Below are positions 47,295 to 57,134 of a stretch of 64,000 bases of DNA, one piece after another. The stretch covers positions 620,001 through 684,000 of the forward strand of contig JAOANU010000009.1 of NCBI GenBank assembly GCA_034387635.1, in the 5' to 3' direction. The translations under genes were made by a program, and so were the position numbers. A model generated the notes under the pieces. That model searched no databases. It saw only the letters and a program-made list of their open reading frames with translations, and was not told the origin of the DNA. Position 1 is the first letter of the stretch; the number at the start of each line of letters is the position of its first letter. Origin of the DNA: Rhodosporidiobolus odoratus (Eukaryota; Basidiomycota; Microbotryomycetes; Sporidiobolales; Sporidiobolaceae).

Positions 47295-47680
47295 AATGGT
47301 AACTGAAAAGTAAGTACAGTAGGGAAGATGAACTTGAGGAGCAACACAAGGACAAACTCGATTATCTGGTCAGGGTGTCTGACTCGGGAGAAGCGTGTCT
47401 GATCATGTTGTACTCTACTCAGTCTACTCTACAAAACTATCCCGTGGTAACTTGTTCAAGTTGTTATCGATGACCTCGAGTCGCGTCTCGTTTTCGTCTC
47501 TTTCCTTGATTCCTCACTCTCGACTCGCTTCAACCTGCACAGAGACACGCTCAGTCAGCTGTAAACACTCACAACTGGCACCCCACACCTCTCTCACCCT
47601 CTCCCACCCTCACCCTCTCCTTCCCCACCTCGACTTGACCTTCTCTCTCTCTTTACTCCCCTCTCGCGTCTCCGACCACG
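47295..47680. promoter_or_regulatory. Divergent promoter, NAA15 / PDS5
   Basis: 386 bp. The PDS5 side has a strongly pyrimidine-rich leader at about 47580-47665 (runs such as CCCTCACCCTCTCCTTCCCC) directly before ATG 47681. Confidence 0.55.
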
Positions 47681-50600
47681 ATGCCTCGATCTCAACCACA
47701 AGCCCAGCCGCAACAAGACGACGCAAGACATCGCCTCCCTTCCACTCCCTCCTTACGCGGTCAATCCACTTCTGAACTCTCGAAACGCCTAAAGACCTTG
47801 CACAACCACCTTCAGGACTTTGACCAGGACCTCGTCGACACAGACTCGCTCACCTCGGCCGCCAGGGACTTGATTCACCCCTCGCTGCTCTTGCACAAGG
47901 ACAAGGGGGTCAAGGCCTACGTCGGAGCTTGCCTCGTCGACATCCTCCGCCTCTATGCTCCCGACGCACCCTACACTTCAGCCGAACTAAAGGTCAGTCC
48001 AGGTCAATCGAGCTGCTACGAGCGTGGAACGAGAACTCTGGCTCAACTTCGGTTCACGCCCGCAGGACCTCTTTGATTTTCTCATCCGCCAATTCCGCCA
48101 TGTCGGCTCTGTCAACGACCCTCACCAAGCCGAGTACTTCTTCATCGTCGACTCGCTCGCCAGCGTCAAGAGTATCGTCCTCGTCTGTGACCTCGACGCA
48201 GCGGATGAGCTGGTAGAGAGGATCTTCAAGGAGTGCTTCGATACCATCAGGTGCGCAGGATCCCTCTTCAGTTCCGTCTCTTTCCTTGTCGGGCTGGGGA
48301 AGGCACTGATCGTCTTTGACGGACCACGCCCACAGTACCACCTCGCCCAAAAACGTCGAAATCGCCCTCTCCGACATTCTCCTGTCCATTCTCGAAGAAC
48401 TCCCCTCGGTCCCCCCAACATTAGTCGACACCCTAACCTCGCAATTCCTCCCGAAAGCGATCAAAGCCCGACCTGCTGCGTTCCGGCTCGCGACCGACGT
48501 GTGCAAAGGCGCTTCGGACAAGTTGCAACGCTATGTCAGTCAGTATTTTGGCGAGACGATCATGGCGACTGTCGAGGGACGGGTCGGGAGTGGGGAAGAC
48601 GAGTCGGACGAAGAGGACGATGATGATGACAGTGATGCAGGTCCAGGAGGGGGAAGGAAGAGGAAGGGCAAAGGAAAGGGCAAAAAGAAGGTCACCAGAG
48701 GGGGCGAGGAAGAGCTATCGGAACACTTTGTCCAAGCACACGACCTCATCCGTTCCCTCCATCGACACGTCCCTTCTCTCCTCCTCTCCGTCATTCCCCA
48801 ACTCGAAGCCGAACTCGTCACCTCCAACCCTTCGTATCGTCGACTCGCAACGGCGGTTTTGGGAGCCATGTTTGGAGAACCTCCGGGACATGGGGATTTG
48901 GCAAGAGAGTTTCCTGCGACTTGGAAGGAATGGGGGAGGCGGAGTAAGGATCGGGATGCCAAGGTTCGGGTGGCGGTGGCGGATCGGACGGGAAAGATTC
49001 TGAGAGAACATCAGGAGCTGGGGAGCGATATCGAAGGTGAGTCTATTCTCGGCCTTGCTTTCCGCCCATTCCTGTGCCGTTTGACTTTTGCTGAACAGAC
49101 GACTTTTCGTAGCAATCCTCCTCGCTCTTCTCACCGATGGGGATGAGAAAGTTCGGCTAGCTGCCTGCACGGTGTTTGAAGAGATGGACTACGAGACAGC
49201 AGCACACCATGTCACGCGAAGAGCACTCGAGACGTTGGCGAACCGGTTAGCGGATAAAAAGGTGCGCAGGGTTGCTTGTCGCTTACTTTCGCAGTGTCTT
49301 GCCTTGCGGAGGTGGAGAGCTGACGTGAGCGTCATTCGATCTGGCTTTTCGCAGGACAAAGTCCGTGCTGTGACTTTCAAAGCACTTGGCAAGCTTTACG
49401 ACCTCGCTTTCCCCGAAATGTGCGTTTCCCGTCGCTCAGCCTTACGTCGCATATTGCGCGCCAAACTCTTCGCTGACTCAGACGGTCTGGCTGCAGTGAG
49501 AGCCGCGACGAAGGCGCTATCCGGCAGTTCGGCTGGATTCCCGAACGGTTGCTGGATGCGCTGAAGTTTGTCGGGACAGAAGGAATATCGTGCGTGTGTT
49601 CTCTCTTCGCTGCGCGCCCCCCTGGGTAGTACCACATCAAACATGCTGTTGCTGGTCTGACTCAGATCCTCTCCTCGTCTCCCGCATGCAGGACTTTGCA
49701 ACGCCACCTCGTCGATGCGACCTTCTCAACCCACATCCTCCCCCGACCCAAAACCGAGAAAGAGGCCGAATCCGACCTCTCGAGTTGGGTTGACCGGTTC
49801 CTTCTCGTCGAGCGCCATATCGCCACACCGGCGCACAAGGCCGCCTTGATGCATTTGACCAAGTTGGCCGAGCAGAGAGAGGGGAGGAATCCGTGGGAGA
49901 GTTATATCACCACTTGTGAGAGGTGGAATGTGCGTCCCCTCCGGTCTTGCAGTCTCGATTGCCGCAGTTGATCCTGACAGGTCTACCTCGTGATAGTCGG
50001 GCATCATTGACGACGAAGACCAGAAAGAACCGATACGACAATTCCTCAAGATGACGATTAAGGCTGTGTCAGGTGCGTCTCGTCTCTTCACTCAGACTTG
50101 TCGCAATATGGCTGATGAAGTTGGGTACAGCGAACATGCCTGAACCAGCCAAGGCGGCCGATGACCTTCACAACTTCGCCAAGCAGAATATCCCGCACAT
50201 GTACAAAGAGCTAAAGGTCATGCTTGACCCGCAGACTGACCTGAAGACATACATCAAGAACGAGGTGAGTCGCGCCTTCGCCCCTCTCCCCAATACTGCG
50301 TGTTGCTCATTGCGTCTTCAATCTCGTAGCGCGACTTTTTCCGCCGGCTCGAAAAGTTCCCTTCTCCAACCTCGATCACCCAAACTTTCACCACCTTCCT
50401 CCGCTCCTACTCCTACCAATACCTCTCGCGCTCTTCCATTTCTCAACTGTTGAAACGCCTCCAAGCCGGTCAATCCAACCTTCCCACAGTTGGGACTTCC
50501 GCTTCCGCCTCCGAAGCCGAACAATTCGCCGCTTCCGCTGAGAGGACACTTGAGTATGTGTCGAGACATAGACCGGTTGTGTATAGGAGTTATGTGGCTG

Positions 50601-53470
50601 AGTTGGGGAAGTTACTGGGGAATGAGGCGGCTGAGGGGAGAGTGGTCGAGGTTGCGTTACATGCTTTGGCCAAGTTGAAGAAGGTTGATGAGAAGGTTGC
50701 GATTGACAGGTGCGCCATGATCCGCTCTCCCTTTTCATCTCGTCCTCTTTACCATCGTACAGGGCAAGGACGATCTTAACCTGAAATTGGACGTACAGTA
50801 AACTCGCCAAACGTGTTCTCCAGTTCGCCCAGTCTGGTAGTAACGAGCGTCAGGCGAAACAAGCCGCGACGATGATCGCTCTCGACCAAGACCGACCGGG
50901 TAGCGTCGATGATCTCGTCGAAGTACGTTATGCCCCCCTCTCCTAGTGTTCCTTCTTTTTCAACGTTGTCAACCTCATGCCTTTGTGCCTATCGCAGCAC
51001 CTCTCCACAGCTCTTGGCGCTGCGGTAGATGACGAACTGCCCGCACACTTTGCTGCTTTGGCTCGTCTCGCACGCTATGGTCGCGATGCGTTCGAGAACA
51101 AGAGTGAGGCGATCACGGAGGCTGCTTTGGAAGTACTCGTGCGGGCTGGGGTGGAAGGAGAGGTGCGTCCCCGCTTTTCATGGTCGTCTCATCGGATGTA
51201 GCCGAGACTGATTACGTCTGTCCGCAGACTGCCGAAGACGAAGACACGACCTGGCAAGAAGATGCCGACCTCGACCCGCTCACGCGCGCTCGAGTCTTGA
51301 GTATCGAGATTCTCGTCAACCGATGCTTGTCGTATGCGAGGACTGAGTCGGCGACCAAAGTCGCTAAGCCGGTTTTTGAGCTTTTGTGGCCTTTGTTGCA
51401 GACGGCGGGAGGAGGCGAGGAAACCTATTCGTGCGTTGGGAGTTCGTTGTCTCCTCCCTTGGCACGACCGAGGGGCTCGATTGCCTTGCGACTGCACAGG
51501 ATCCCCGTGGCGTCGAGGTTACGACTTGCGGCCGGTCTGGCCATTCTCAAGTTGCTCGCCTCGAAGGATCCGCATTACAGCCGAGAGATCGTCTCCCGAC
51601 TTGATCTTCTCGCCCGCCTCTCTCAGGTAGGTCGTCTTTTCCGTCCATTCATCTTTTCCGTGCTCGAGCTAACTGACACCTTGTTCTGCAGGACGCCTGC
51701 TTCGAAGTTCGCGACCGGTTCCTCAAGAAACTCGTCACCTACCTTCGAGAGAAGCGCCTTCATCCTCAAGTCCTCCCTAGGCTGAATATGGTGCTGTTCC
51801 TCGTCGCGCACGAACCTGAAGAGGAATTGCATGAGGCTGTCGTCCACTTTGCGAAATCGAGGAAGAGGTTGCCCGATGGTGCGTGTAGCAGCATTCCTGT
51901 CCGTCTTTGCGTATGGATGGCATGCTGACGAGGTGGATGATGAGCAGCTGAACGACAGCAGTTATGGGAAGCACCCTTCCTTCGACTCGTCCACATGCTC
52001 GCCCATCATCCGGATTTCGAAGGAGAAGAACACGAGGCGGAGGATGTCAAGACGATGGCCAAGTGAGCTTACCTTTCTGCTGGTTTTTGACCCTGCGTGC
52101 GTAAAGCTGATCCGTTTTCTGTGCAGGTACTTCGAGCTGTACTTTGACGTCTTTATCACGGCCGACAATATTTCCTATCTTTACTACCTTGCGTCTCGAG
52201 TCAAGACCGTTCGGGACAAACACCCCAACGAGCACAACCCGGTACGGCCTGTCCCCAACTCACTTGCTCCTCCCGCTCCCGCGGCTGACAGAAAGCCCTG
52301 CTCTTGCAGAACCTCTACATACTTTCCGAACTGGCCCAGCACCTCCTCAAGACTATTGGCAAACGGCATTCGTGGCCTATTCAGACCCACCCGGGACAGG
52401 TTGCCCTTCCGTCGGACATTTTCCAGAAGATCCCGACGGCCGAGGAGGCGAAACTGGTGGCGGGCAAGACTTGGCTGGATGAAGCGACGTTGACCAAATT
52501 GGAAGTCAAGCCGGAGAAGAAGAAGGTCCGACTGCGTTACGATTCTTGCACTTCCCATGCCCTGCTAACACTCCCATCCGTCAACAAGCAGACCGTCACT
52601 CGCAAGCGAGCCTCGCCCTCTTCTAACGGCGGCGGCGGCGCAAACGGGTCTAAACCGAAACGACCCCGAGCAACCAAATCCACACCTCCAAAATCGAAAC
52701 CTCGACGGAAATCGGCCGCGGGGGGAAAGAAGAAGGACGAGTGGGAGTCGGATGAGGATGAGGATGAGGATGACAAGACCGAGGCGGATGAGGAGTCTGA
52801 TCTTTCCTCATCGTCTCCTTCGTCGGAAGGGGAGGAGGACGGGAGCAGCGATGACGGTGCCGAAGGGTCTCCTGGGAGGAAGAAGAAGAAGAAGAAGAAG
52901 TCGATGGCGGTGTCGAATGGCGTGAAGAAGAATAAGGCGGGGAAGTCGACGCCGTCTCGAGGGCAGAGGGGGAACCTTCGGAGTGATCCGAAGAAGAGTG
53001 TGGTCAAGGGGCTCGGGGTCACTTCTGATGAGGGAGAAGATGATGATAACGCGGAGAAGGAGGAGGGTGCGGACGACGAGCAGGCGGATGGGATGGACGT
53101 CGATGCTGCAGGAGGGCGCAACGGGAGTGAGGAGATCGTCGTCGCCGCCGCCCATGGGAAATCGCCCTCAAAGGGGAAGAAGGCCGCCCCCGCTTCATCG
53201 CCCGACTCTCGACCACATAAGAAGGCCGCACCATCGAAGTTGAAATCGAAAGCAGCGGAGCCATCACCTGCGAAGGTGAAGGCGGTCAAGAAGGGCTTGT
53301 CGACGTCCAAGAAAACCGCGGGGCCTGCAGTGAAGAAGGTCGCCGAGCCCCGCCGTGCGCTGCGAGGGCTGAATCAACCGCGGGCGTTGAAGAAGATGGA
53401 TGCGGGGGAGGTGAGCGATGTGGGTGAGTCGGAGGATGAAGAGATGGCGGAAGGGGAGGAGGACGAGTAG
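47681..53470 (+). CDS. PDS5: Cohesin-associated factor Pds5
   Basis: A large multi-exon gene from MPRSQPQAQPQQDDARHR to a basic/acidic tail ending EDEEMAEGEEDE at 53470. The N-terminal HEAT region is diagnostic: LSKRLKTLHNHLQDFDQDLV, LLLHKDKGVKAYVGACLVDI, LRLYAPDAPYTSAELK, DLFDFLIRQFRHVGSVNDPH and YFFIVDSLASVKSIVLVCDL. Further HEAT repeats follow to about 52560, including LLALLTDGDEKVRLAACTVF. The last about 300 residues are low complexity with Lys/Asp/Glu runs and short GRKR/KPKRPRA-type elements that resemble AT-hook-like DNA contacts. Pds5 binds Scc1-cohesin on chromosomes, helping maintain and release sister cohesion. An acidic Ser/Asp insert (EDESDEEDDDDDSDAGPG) interrupts the N-terminal half near 48590-48700. 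Confidence 0.93.
49719..49729 (+). repeat. Copy of dispersed motif GACCTTCTCAA
   Basis: It lies within a PDS5 coding exon (context ATGCGACCTTCTCAACCCAC). As the sequence encodes ATFST here, this copy may be coincidental. Confidence 0.4.
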
Positions 53471-54962
53471 TGCTCGTGGGCTCTTTTGCTGTAGGATACA
53501 GGTTCTTCTCCCTAACTCACTCGATGCAGGTATTGTCGCTTTACGCCATCCCTTTCTACTGCTTGCCTCGATCGCGGGCGTCGACTCGAGAGATCGCAGT
53601 CGACATACTTGGCGACCTTCTCAACTCGGGAAAACTGCCCTCTGTCTGCTGCCTGAAAAGCACGCTGGCTTCTTCAGCGGACATACGTCCTTGCTCAGCA
53701 GATAGACTGCTACTTGCATGCAGGGCTGAAGGTGAGGGTACTTCGATTGTCACGCCAGTCTGCGCTCCTGGTCCACGATGTGCGCGGGGGCCTTTGCTTG
53801 AGCGGCGCAGCCGTGCGACTGCTTCTGCCCGAGCTGAAGTCGTGACGACATGCTGCCTCCTTCAAGGTAGCCAAGAGTGCTGGAGGGATGCAGATATTAG
53901 GCTATAGTGAGCGAGCCTGTACATGCGGTCTTGAGCACTTTCCGACTCGGTGGGAGCAGCAGCATCAGAGAGCAGAGCGGACGAGTGCAATGTGACACTC
54001 CTGGCAGCGAAAGGCAAAGGTATAGTGGTACAGTCTTGCGACTGCCCGCCTATTGCATATTGCGCTTGTCTCAAACCCTACTTCGCATGTCATGTCCGGC
54101 TCGCCACCTTCCACATGCCATCCAGCGAGTCTTGTCCAGACCGTGTTGCTGGGCATTGCGGTCTGAAATGAAGCGGTAGCGCTTTGAGATGGAGTAGGTT
54201 GGGCTGTGCGAGCTGGGCTCTCCCCTCATGGACTGCGCATACAAGGGCAAAGCAGTGGTGCAGAGCTGGGACAGTCTCAATTTGTCTCACCAAAGGGGTG
54301 GATTCTGTGACTGTCAACAGTGCTGTGTAGGAGAAGAAGGAAGAGGGTAGCACGACTGCCTGTGGGAATCCCGGCCAATAGCCGTCCTGTCAGCTTGCTG
54401 ACACATTGCCTCGGTCAGAGCCGCGATGTCACATCTACATCACATGCTCTCGGAGCAGCAAGGGGGCAGCGGTCTGTGCCAAAGTTGGCAGGACAAAGTC
54501 AAGACCGTCCTGTACTACCGGTACCGGCCACACACGGACGTCTGATACCTTTAATGCTTCCCCCGCACGTCGACAGATCTACGTGTAAGCGGGTCCATAG
54601 TAAGAGATAGAACAGGGGCTTTGAACCACTTCCTAATACACATTGACGAAAGGAATACCCTTGTGCGCATGTTGCCTGCCATCTCATATCTCATGAAGAG
54701 TGTGTACATCTCGATAGATACAAGTCTCGAGCTGCGCAGCACTGTATGCAGGCTCACAAACGCAGGTAACATGTCGGGAGCAACACAGCCCTTGCTCTCC
54801 AGGTCCATGGCCTTCTCAAATCAGCTTTTTGAGGGTGACCGGCGCGGGACGATATCCGCATTGATGTTTGTGAGCAATACCACTGAGATGTGAAGGAGTA
54901 CAACTGAGTGGCAGCAACACCTCGATCGCCATAGGGAGCTCTCGAGCCGGCGCGAAAAAATG
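53471..54962. other. Gene-poor stretch downstream of PDS5
   Basis: About 1.5 kb with only short frames on both strands and no recognised family. It holds the 11-mer at 53614-53624. A tRNA-like fragment at about 54017-54036 (GGTATAGTGGTACAG) lacks the rest of a tRNA. It could be an old repeat graveyard or unannotated non-coding transcription units, and I see no decisive signal. Confidence 0.4.
53614..53624 (+). repeat. Copy of dispersed motif GACCTTCTCAA
   Basis: Context TGGCGACCTTCTCAACTCGGG. It is non-coding, and the trailing TCGGG is shared with the copies at 7156 and 9280. Confidence 0.6.
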
Positions 54963-55137
54963 TGCCAGGTTGAGAAGGTCAAAAGATTGCACTGCTGCCT
55001 CGGCAGATACCCTTTCGGACTTTGCATGACCACATGTCTAGAGCGCAGAGAGGTGCGGTGAAGTAGTCGAGGAGAGTTGTTAACCTTTTATCGTGATGAG
55101 GTTCATAGGTCTTAAAAAATCCGCGGCTTACATCAAA
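54963..55137 (+). repeat. Duplicated 5' flank of tRNA-Gln, copy 2 (contains the dispersed 11-mer)
   Basis: Homologous to 25291-25460 read on the tRNA strand, with the same ordered blocks, including TTGAGAAGGTCA at 54970, GCACTGCTGCCTCGGC, TCTAGAGCGCAGAG and AAGTAGTCGAGGAGA. The 11-mer (54970-54980) ends 158 bp before the tRNA 5' end, against 156 bp in copy 1. Confidence 0.75.
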
Positions 55138-55246
55138 GGCGAGATCGTATAGTGGTTAGTACAGTTGGTTCTGATTCGGGCCTTTCCAGGACCATCCTGA
55201 TTAGGTTTAGTCTCCAGCTAACCTGGGTTCGATCCCCAGTCACGCC
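55138..55246 (+). tRNA. tRNA-Gln (anticodon CTG) with 38-nt intron
   Basis: The exons are identical to the copy at 25197-25290, giving a 71-nt mature body with loop TTCTGA+T and anticodon stem GTTGG/CCAGC. The intron, in the same place after base 37, is 38 nt and begins TTCGGGCC; only its ends resemble the 23-nt intron of the other copy. The A5-A68 acceptor mismatch is shared. CTTTTG follows shortly downstream as a weak Pol III terminator. Confidence 0.9.
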
Positions 55247-55575
55247 TAACCTTTTGCCATTCTCCGGTCTGCCAGTCCTCTTTTTACGCGCTCTGGTCCT
55301 GGCAATGACGAAATCGCCTTTGCAATCTTCGCGCTACCTCAGGCGGTGTTTGGCAAGGCCGGAATGGCCTGTCTACCCTATACAGTAAGAGCAAGTGTCC
55401 AGATGAAGTCTTTGAATGCAATCCATTGCAGAGATCCTGGATTCGGGGACAGAGGATTGCCGAGCACAGATATATACAGCCCTGCTTCGTTGCCATATCC
55501 CGCACCTACCCCAGCATGTAAAGCAAGCTGCGCAGCTCTTGCGCAGAAAAAGGAGCACTCGCACCAAAAGAACAT
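55247..55575. other. Spacer between convergent tRNA-Gln and tRNA-Ala
   Basis: 329 bp in which the two tRNA genes point towards each other. No gene is seen. Confidence 0.4.
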
Positions 55576-55669
55576 GGAGAACCAGGGAGTCGAACCCTGC
55601 GCCTCTCGCACATCTGCTTATGACAAGCGAAAGTGCTAAGCGAGCGCTCTACCGATGAGCTAGATCCCC
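55576..55669 (-). tRNA. tRNA-Ala (anticodon AGC) with 23-nt intron
   Basis: On the minus strand it opens GGGGATCTAGCTCATCGG and ends CCCTGGTTCTCC. The anticodon stem is CTCGC/GCGAG, the loop TTAGCA+T and the T arm CAGGG-TTCGACT-CCCTG. A 23-nt intron (begins CTTTCGC) follows base 37. The acceptor stem has the G3-U70 pair, the classic alanine identity element, and a U6-U67 mismatch. Confidence 0.92.
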
Positions 55670-56046
55670 GTGTTTGCAAGGGTTTTCATTTGCACGTATA
55701 TACAGTATCAGTTATTTTCGTTGTCCACCGTCTATCAACCGAGCCCTCTTCACCTCCTTGTTTGACTAGATTCCGGATTGGCCTGTCCAGGCGCTCAGGC
55801 TCAGCTTTGTCTCAGGTGGGGACAGTACGAGCTCGGGACTGTCAAGCTTAGCCATCGGAGGGCGAGGACTCGATCGAAGAGGTGTTCATGAGAGCAAATA
55901 CAACATGCACTGCAGAGTTTCACTATGTAGGCCCTTCTTTCAAGTTGTCCCATGACTCGTGTCTATACCAGGAAGAAGGGAAGAAGCGGGAGGTGTAGGT
56001 CTATACTGCTCTTGCTCCTCCCCGCTCTCAAGATCCCGCTGTACTT
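55670..56046. promoter_or_regulatory. Upstream of tRNA-Ala (TATA element) and 3' flank of FMN1
   Basis: A TATATA at 55697-55702 lies 28-33 bp upstream of the tRNA 5' end, in the spacing seen before the other tRNA-Ala. The rest is the 3' region of the leftward FMN1 gene. Confidence 0.45.
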
Positions 56047-57004
56047 CTAGATGTCGGTCGGCTTGACCCTGGGCTTTGCAGGGTCTTCGGGAGGCGGTGC
56101 CAGGTGGCTCGGTCGGGTGAAGAAATCGTCGGATTGGAAAGGGGAATAGGCGGTTCGGGCCACTGAGGCAGCGGCGACGTTCTTGTCGGTTTCGATATCG
56201 GCAATCAAAGCATCTGTCAATCAGCAATCGGTCATCAGCAGTTCGGTGTACAATGGAGAAGAGGGGAATGATTGGAACGCACCCATGCTCGTGTAGTTGT
56301 ACTCTGGGCGGATGAAGCCGAGCATGACTACTCGGAGCTCTTTGCCATAAAAGTCGGAAGGATAGTCGTGCAGAATGTGTACTTCCTGCGCAACCGACAC
56401 CCCATCGTCAGTACACAGCGCAGCGCGTCTTGCCGGGCACGATCCGACCTAGGGAGGCGAAAAGAAAACGGAACGCACCGCCGTTCGGGTGTCGTTGTTG
56501 TAGAAGGGATTCCATCCAATGCTCATTACCATCGGCCAGACCTTGTCATGCTCTCCCTTGTCTGTAACCCCTTCCTGCGCGAATGCCGAAGCTACGCTGG
56601 TCGGTGTTGCGGATGAATCGTCGAGCACGCGGGCGTAGCCAAAGTAGACGCCGGTTGATAGGGCGGTGGCATAGGGCTCGATTGACGAGTCGGGTAGGTT
56701 GGCTGTATGTCGGATCCGGTAAGGGTTGGCAATCAAGTGGGGGAGGATGGACGTAAGCAGTTGGAGTAAGCGAGCACAGGTCAGTGGACGAGGGACAACG
56801 AAGGTCGAGCAGATACAGCGTACCTGTTGGACACCCTAGATCCTTGCTACCCCTGCCAAATCCGCGGGTGACCCAACCTTCGAGATAGACGGGATACGGA
56901 GGTTGAGGACCTGCCTCATCTCCGGCGACCGGTGGGCGAGCGAGGGTCGGATCATGTTGAATAGGCTTCGGTCGAGTGACCAAGTTTGTGAGAGCGTCAG
57001 CCAT
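56047..57004 (-). CDS. FMN1: Riboflavin kinase
   Basis: Four exons starting MADALTNLVTRPKPIQHD (exons 1 and 2 are 57004-56824 and 56702-56479). The protein phosphorylates riboflavin to FMN using ATP and Mg. Motifs: PYPVYLEGWVTRGFGRGSKD, LGCPTANLPD (the PTAN nucleotide/metal motif, residues about 59-62), TGVYFGYARV, MVMSIGWNPFYNND, EVHILHDYPSDFYGKELRVV and MLGFIRPEYNYTSM, then a short C-terminal tail ending PRVKPTDI. The length of just over 200 residues fits a monofunctional eukaryotic kinase. The N-terminus is longer than the bare domain but lacks a clear targeting signal. It is divergently paired with RRP12 across 130 bp. Confidence 0.93.
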
Positions 57005-57134
57005 GTCAATCGAGAGTTTGGAATAGGACTCGGGAGTGGAGGTGAGCTTTGAATTGGGATTTGTTATTTACTTTGTGGCCCACTCTCTCCTCTTGGTTAA
57101 CCCTCTGCAGCTGGTCTAGTACACCCTTAGCAGC
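57005..57134. promoter_or_regulatory. Very short divergent promoter, FMN1 / RRP12
   Basis: Only 130 bp lie between the two start codons, so 5' UTRs and core promoter elements of both genes share this space. Confidence 0.55.

Noticed and set aside
54014..54045. A tRNA-like A-box (GGTATAGTGGTACAG) downstream of PDS5
   Set aside because: It resembles the D arm of tRNA-Gln, but no anticodon stem, T arm or B-box follows, so it is not callable as a tRNA or pseudo-tRNA.
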